A DNA stretch of 64,000 bases from an uncultured Prevotellaceae bacterium (GTDB lineage Bacteria > Bacteroidota > Bacteroidia > Bacteroidales > Muribaculaceae): the NCBI GenBank assembly GCA_900318645.1, contig ONLH01000005.1:1-64000 (forward strand), read 5' to 3'. Both the position numbers and the translations under genes were made by a program. Below the pieces are notes generated by a model. It was not told the origin of the DNA. It made no database searches and was given only the letters and a program-made list of their open reading frames with translations. Below, one piece after another: positions 60,750-64,000 of this stretch. The stretch's first letter is position 1; each line of letters opens with the position of its first letter.

Positions 60750-61564
60750 TGTACTCTGGATGAGTGGGGTGTTTCGTTGAAAAACTGTGTAAATTCAGTA
60801 TACGTGGCAAATTGTGCCCCATGTTGCTTGAAGGTCTTGATGAGACCGTCCAGTCGTTTGACGGCTTCGGCTCCTGAATTACGCTTGATGATATAAGGAA
60901 TCTTCCATTCGGGATGCTCCTTCAGCGGGTAGTATTCCCAGGGATGGAAGTAGATGACAAACTGGCCGTCGTGACGCAGGGTCCAGAGTATTAACCTCTT
61001 ATAGAGCCATTTCGGGTAGTTGTGGCAGGCCAGCCAGAATACCGGTATGCGCAGCCATGGTGACACCGATGCAGGAATCTGCAATATCTTGCCCTGATAG
61101 AAAGGAGTTCGTGGCGTGTCAAGATGCATGTATCTGCCAGGTATGAAAGCGGGATGTAATGATGAGTCATAGAGGTAGCCGATGCGCTCCAGTTCCTCGT
61201 CATCGACGGCAAACATGCGGGGTTGGCGGTAGCCATTGACCGTGATTTGGGTCAGCCGTTCGATAATCTCCTTAGATAGTGTGGGGTCACTGTCCTTGGG
61301 CTTGAAGTGATCCACACCGTGACATGCGACCTCATGCCCCTCGTTGATGATGCGCTGCATGACATCGGGTGCATGCTGAGCAAAATTAGCAGTGCAGAAG
61401 AAGGTGGCCTTGACTTGGTTTTGCTTCAGTGTATCCAAGATGAGATTAGTGCCTGAAGCTGAGACCTCAATACTTCTTTCAAACTCGATGTTCACTCCAT
61501 GCTCCCGAGGCAGGTCAAACTCTTCGGTGTCAAAACTCAATAATATTAATTTAGCTTCACTCAT
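60746..61564 (-). CDS. polysaccharide deacetylase family (NodB homology) protein
   Basis: 272 residues. The NodB fold is shown by 'ILLSFDTEEFDLPREHG' (Asp metal/base motif), 'KATFFCTANFA', 'EVACHGVDHF' (metal histidines; the usual HxxxH form is 'HGVDH'), and 'YRQPRMFAVDDEEL' where an arginine motif is expected. No signal peptide. It probably removes acetyl groups from a lipid-linked or surface sugar before or after the partner glycosyltransferase acts. The -7 box is at 61575-61582. Confidence 0.88.
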   Translation of the reverse strand: MSEAKLILLSFDTEEFDLPREHGVNIEFERSIEVSASGTNLILDTLKQNQVKATFFCTANFAQHAPDVMQRIINEGHEVACHGVDHFKPKDSDPTLSKEIIERLTQITVNGYRQPRMFAVDDEELERIGYLYDSSLHPAFIPGRYMHLDTPRTPFYQGKILQIPASVSPWLRIPVFWLACHNYPKWLYKRLILWTLRHDGQFVIYFHPWEYYPLKEHPEWKIPYIIKRNSGAEAVKRLDGLIKTFKQHGAQFATYTEFTQFFNETPHSSRVQ

Positions 61565-61574
61565 TTACAAGGCG

Positions 61575-61582
61575 CAAAATTA
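61575..61582 (-). promoter_or_regulatory. -7 box of the deacetylase-glycosyltransferase unit
   Basis: Minus-strand TAATTTTG, 11 bp before ATG, so the leader is very short. Confidence 0.5.
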
Positions 61583-61827
61583 CGAAGAAAAAAGGAGGTG
61601 GCACAAAAAACTGACGCTAAATGGTAGTCTGTTTTTTTGTGAGAAGATAGAATGTAACCGTAATTGATAGAGCAGAAGGCTTATTTATTCGCAGTGTCGC
61701 ACAAATAGTGCTGTTGATCAGCAGCGCCATTCAAGAACAGAGGTCAAAATCTAGGACTATGGACTTGTGCCAGCACCTCATGATGATGAATTTTACAAAA
61801 ATGAAGAAACAATAGATAAAGTTTTTT
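61583..61827. other. gene-free stretch between divergent genes
   Basis: About 245 bp with no supported gene, hairpin or repeat. Confidence 0.4.
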
Positions 61828-61835
61828 TACCTTTG
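61828..61835 (+). promoter_or_regulatory. -7 box of the SH3-like secreted protein gene
   Basis: TACCTTTG, 30 bp before the ATG at 61865. Confidence 0.55.
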
Positions 61836-61864
61836 TCTTTTGTTAATCTTAATGTGCTGATGAT

Positions 61865-62407
61865 ATGAGAAGATTTTTCTTTTTTGCAATGATGCTGATC
61901 ACGTCGCTCGTGACAGTAGCTGAAGAGACGATTGAGGCCGCCAATGCATCAACTGGCGAGCCGTTCATTGCATTTCTCGCTGACGAAGGCCAAGGCACCA
62001 ACATTCTAAACAAGGCCCGTGGAGCGACAGTCATGACACTGTCGTCAGATTTTGATTATATCTTCTACCTCACTGCTCCGCAAGATGGTTGGTGGAAGGT
62101 TCTTGAAATCTGGAGAGTCGGTGATGATGATTCCGAAGTGGTCCTCGAAGGCTCAGATACGGGCGAATACTGGATTCATCATTCAGCCTTGGGCTTGGGC
62201 ACTCGCAACTACGGATCTCAGGAACTTTGCTTGCGTGAAGCCCCTGATGAGGGTGCCAACGCCATCTACACTTTTAACAAAGAGCTGTTGCTCATGCCGC
62301 TGGATGTCCAGGGCGACTGGGTGAAAGTCAAGGTGGACGGTTATGACATCATCGGCTGGATTGAGGCCGAGTGGCTCTGCAGCAATCCGTTGACCAACTG
62401 CTGCTAA
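61865..62407 (+). CDS. small secreted protein, SH3-like C-terminus
   Basis: 180 residues. Signal peptide 'MRRFFFFAMMLITSLVTVA'. The C-terminal ~70 residues look like a bacterial SH3 domain ('ELCLREAPDEGANAIYTFNKELLLMPLDV', split here as 'LCLREAPDE' and 'WVKVKVDGYDIIGWIEAEWL'). Such domains often bind peptidoglycan. The N-terminal half, with 'DGWWKVLEIW', is probably a second, more divergent copy. No catalytic motif is seen. A second secreted gene follows after 65 bp. Confidence 0.75.
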   Translation: MRRFFFFAMMLITSLVTVAEETIEAANASTGEPFIAFLADEGQGTNILNKARGATVMTLSSDFDYIFYLTAPQDGWWKVLEIWRVGDDDSEVVLEGSDTGEYWIHHSALGLGTRNYGSQELCLREAPDEGANAIYTFNKELLLMPLDVQGDWVKVKVDGYDIIGWIEAEWLCSNPLTNCC

Positions 62408-62472
62408 CGAGCGTACACTCATTTACCTGTTTTTATATTTTAAGCGTATATCATTTTTAAGAATAGACAATC

Positions 62473-63033
62473 ATGAAATCTCTTCGACTCATCCTTCTCG
62501 CTACTTGCATGATTACTGTACTTACAGTAGCTGCCGAGCAACCCGACCCTGTCATCTCATCGATTCAGACTGCCTACCAAAAGGCAAAGGAATCCATGAA
62601 GAATAACAAGGGCATGGGAAACGAAATGGTTACCACACTCGACTATACCGTACGCGGTAACGGTAAAACTACCGAGAAGCTTCATTTCTTCTACAACACA
62701 GTCCAGGGCACCTATTGGCTGGCCGAAGGTGATGACCGTGATCCTCATTTCAACTATTATCCTCTCTATTTCGTCACCCGCAATTACAATATCGGGAAAA
62801 AGAAATACTATGAGGAATTCCTTTACGACGTCAACCAGAGGCTGATATTTGCCTTAACACAAGACTATGATGAAAATGGTAAGCGTTTTGACCGCCGCTT
62901 CTATTTCCAGGATGGAAGTATCTACCACGTCATCGGTCCTGAACCTACGGCCTTCATGGTAGATCATGTCATCTATCAAGCAAATGAACTGAGACTCGCC
63001 TTTGACTGGATTATAAGAAATCCAAAGGAATGA
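62473..63033 (+). CDS. small secreted protein of unknown function
   Basis: 186 residues. Signal peptide 'MKSLRLILLATCMITVLTVAA', then a predicted mostly beta protein rich in Tyr and Phe ('HFNYYPLYFVTRNYNIGKKKYYEEFL', seen in parts 'YYPLYFVTRNY' and 'KKKYYEEFLYD'). I do not recognise the family. Its length and position suggest co-expression with the SH3-like gene. It ends near the convergent smpB terminator. Confidence 0.7.
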   Translation: MKSLRLILLATCMITVLTVAAEQPDPVISSIQTAYQKAKESMKNNKGMGNEMVTTLDYTVRGNGKTTEKLHFFYNTVQGTYWLAEGDDRDPHFNYYPLYFVTRNYNIGKKKYYEEFLYDVNQRLIFALTQDYDENGKRFDRRFYFQDGSIYHVIGPEPTAFMVDHVIYQANELRLAFDWIIRNPKE

Positions 63034-63051
63034 GATAATAACGTGATTATA

Positions 63052-63091
63052 GAAAAAAAGCGGTTGATTTGCTGTCTGCAATCAACCGCTT
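63052..63091 (-). terminator. terminator of smpB
   Basis: AAGCGGTTGAT (63059-63069) and ATCAACCGCTT (63081-63091), an 11-bp stem. On the minus strand it is followed by TTTTTTTCT. Confidence 0.9.
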
Positions 63092-63110
63092 ATCTATATG
63101 AAAATCAGGG

Positions 63111-63575
63111 TTAGTGCTTGAACATGCGGTCAATGCTGCGCTTGTCCTCGCGTTCCTTAATGGACTGGCGCTTGTCAAACTGGCGCTTGCCTCGTCCTGT
63201 AGCAATGACCAACTTAGCCAGTCCGCGCTCGTTGATGAACAGACGCAGGGGGACGATGGCGATGCCAGGCTGCTGAGTGTCGCGGGCAAGGCGGCGTATC
63301 TCCTTGCGGTTCAAGAGCAGCTTGCGGTCACGGTGGGTCGTGTGGTTGTTGTAAGAACCGTAGCTATACTCGGCAATGTACATGTTCTTGACCCATACCT
63401 CACCGTTGATGACCATGCAATAGGTATCGGTCAAGCCACACTTGCCCTGGCGAATGGATTTGATTTCGGTGCCAGTGAGTACAATACCGGCTGTGAAGGT
63501 TTCAAGAATCTCGTAGTCGAATGTCGCCTTACGGTTCTTGATATTGATTGTATTGTGGTTATTGCCAGAAGCCAT
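63111..63575 (-). CDS. smpB: SsrA-binding protein SmpB
   Basis: 154 residues. It partners tmRNA in rescuing stalled ribosomes. Typical parts: '[21 protein letters not shown]', '[13 protein letters not shown]', '[13 protein letters not shown]', '[12 protein letters not shown]' and the C-terminal basic tail '[16 protein letters not shown]'. The ATG at 63575 is the start; the frame can extend two codons to a GTG. The membrane-protein gene ends 15 bp upstream, so smpB may be in its transcript. Confidence 0.96.
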   Translation of the reverse strand: MASGNNHNTINIKNRKATFDYEILETFTAGIVLTGTEIKSIRQGKCGLTDTYCMVINGEVWVKNMYIAEYSYGSYNNHTTHRDRKLLLNRKEIRRLARDTQQPGIAIVPLRLFINERGLAKLVIATGRGKRQFDKRQSIKEREDKRSIDRMFKH

Positions 63576-63596
63576 ATTCACTCATGAATTAAATGT

Positions 63597-64000
63597 TCAA
63601 ATCACAAACAAGCCCAGAACGAACTCCAAAAGGATGGGCAATCCCAGGAGCAACGTTGATGAAACAATGGTGAACTGATTCACCTTATCCTGCTTGACAA
63701 ACAAGTTACCTGTACCACGATAGGCCATCCATGGCAGATAAAGCATCAGGAAAAGTACAGGAGTGAAGTCGCTAGGCAAAAGCTTGCTCAAGATCTTCAA
63801 CAAAACCAGAAAAATCAGGTTATAGAGGATAAAGTCATTCAGCCTAGCCTTGGCGCCCTCGGTCTTGACCAGTTCAGGATACAGGCTGCTCAATATATAT
63901 ATAATAATGTAGTAGCTGATGAAAAAGGTGGAAAACAGCACAATACCTGTCATCAGAGACTTGGAAAACAAGATAGTGCTGTCATAAATCATGGGAACAA
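63597..64000 (-). CDS. integral membrane protein, possibly Yip1-like (cut by window edge)
   Basis: At least 131 residues with four hydrophobic segments and short charged loops ('EGAKARLNDF', 'FVKQDKVNQF'). The frame remains open past the ATG at 63992 to the window edge (codons for Val-Pro before that Met), so the gene probably starts outside. The pattern 'LFLMLYLPWMAYRGTGNLF' and the layout resemble Yip1/DUF1282 membrane proteins, but I am not certain of the family. Confidence 0.6.
   Translation of the reverse strand, partial: VPMIYDSTILFSKSLMTGIVLFSTFFISYYIIIYILSSLYPELVKTEGAKARLNDFILYNLIFLVLLKILSKLLPSDFTPVLFLMLYLPWMAYRGTGNLFVKQDKVNQFTIVSSTLLLGLPILLEFVLGLFVI

Overview
The window is chromosomal DNA of a Bacteroidales bacterium, most likely a gut Muribaculaceae or Prevotellaceae species. 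The reasons are: promoters with the Bacteroidetes -7 box TAnnTTTG and no consistent Shine-Dalgarno sequences; a fused lpxC-fabZ gene between lpxD and lpxA; a sodium-pumping methylmalonyl-CoA decarboxylase operon; type IX secretion (T9SS)-like C-terminal tails; and many exported glycoside hydrolases. I see no insertion sequence, prophage, CRISPR array, rRNA or tRNA.

Layout. 0-3 kb: the start of rpsA (cut by the window edge) and a secreted repeat protein. 3-9 kb: formyl-THF cyclo-ligase, an M16 protease, rsgA and an alanine/sodium symporter. 9-16 kb: a GH2-GH3 glycosidase pair with overlapping ends, and a convergent AraC-type regulator. 16-24 kb: a DUF486 membrane protein, a DUF2284 protein, a 1352-residue surface protein and an S9 peptidase. 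24-32 kb: two GH92 mannosidase-family enzymes around a secreted dockerin/SUMF1-like protein. 32-38 kb: MTA/SAH nucleosidase, DUF1893, prfA, a metallophosphoesterase and an LTA-synthase-like membrane enzyme. 38-41.5 kb: a GH3 lipoprotein and a beta-lactamase-fold hydrolase. 41.9-46 kb: a redox island of iron-dependent alcohol dehydrogenase, exported DUF362 protein, exported flavodoxin, and exported flavodoxin-cyclophilin-dockerin fusion. 46-48 kb: a B3/4 (tRNA-editing-like) protein, a Sua5/YciO protein and a thioredoxin lipoprotein. 48-51.4 kb: lipid A genes lpxD, lpxC-fabZ, lpxA. 51.5-54.4 kb: TPR, endonuclease/phosphatase-fold and DUF3784 proteins. 54.5-59.4 kb: methylmalonyl-CoA epimerase and decarboxylase operon. 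59.6-64 kb: GT87-like and NodB-like pair, two small secreted proteins, smpB and an edge-cut membrane protein.

The genes suggest a saccharolytic anaerobe that trims host or dietary glycans (GH2, GH3, GH92 enzymes, peptidases) and ferments through succinate to propionate, conserving energy as a sodium gradient. Exported redox proteins form a separate periplasmic theme.

The most interesting signals are: the exported flavodoxin island, with a perfect 15-bp inverted repeat placed symmetrically between its promoter and the divergent B3/4 gene; a family of intergenic composite repeats with a GCATCYG core; a lamin-tail-like domain joined to the OadG-type subunit; a GH92 protein without the expected acid residue; and three genes that appear to be transcribed leaderless.
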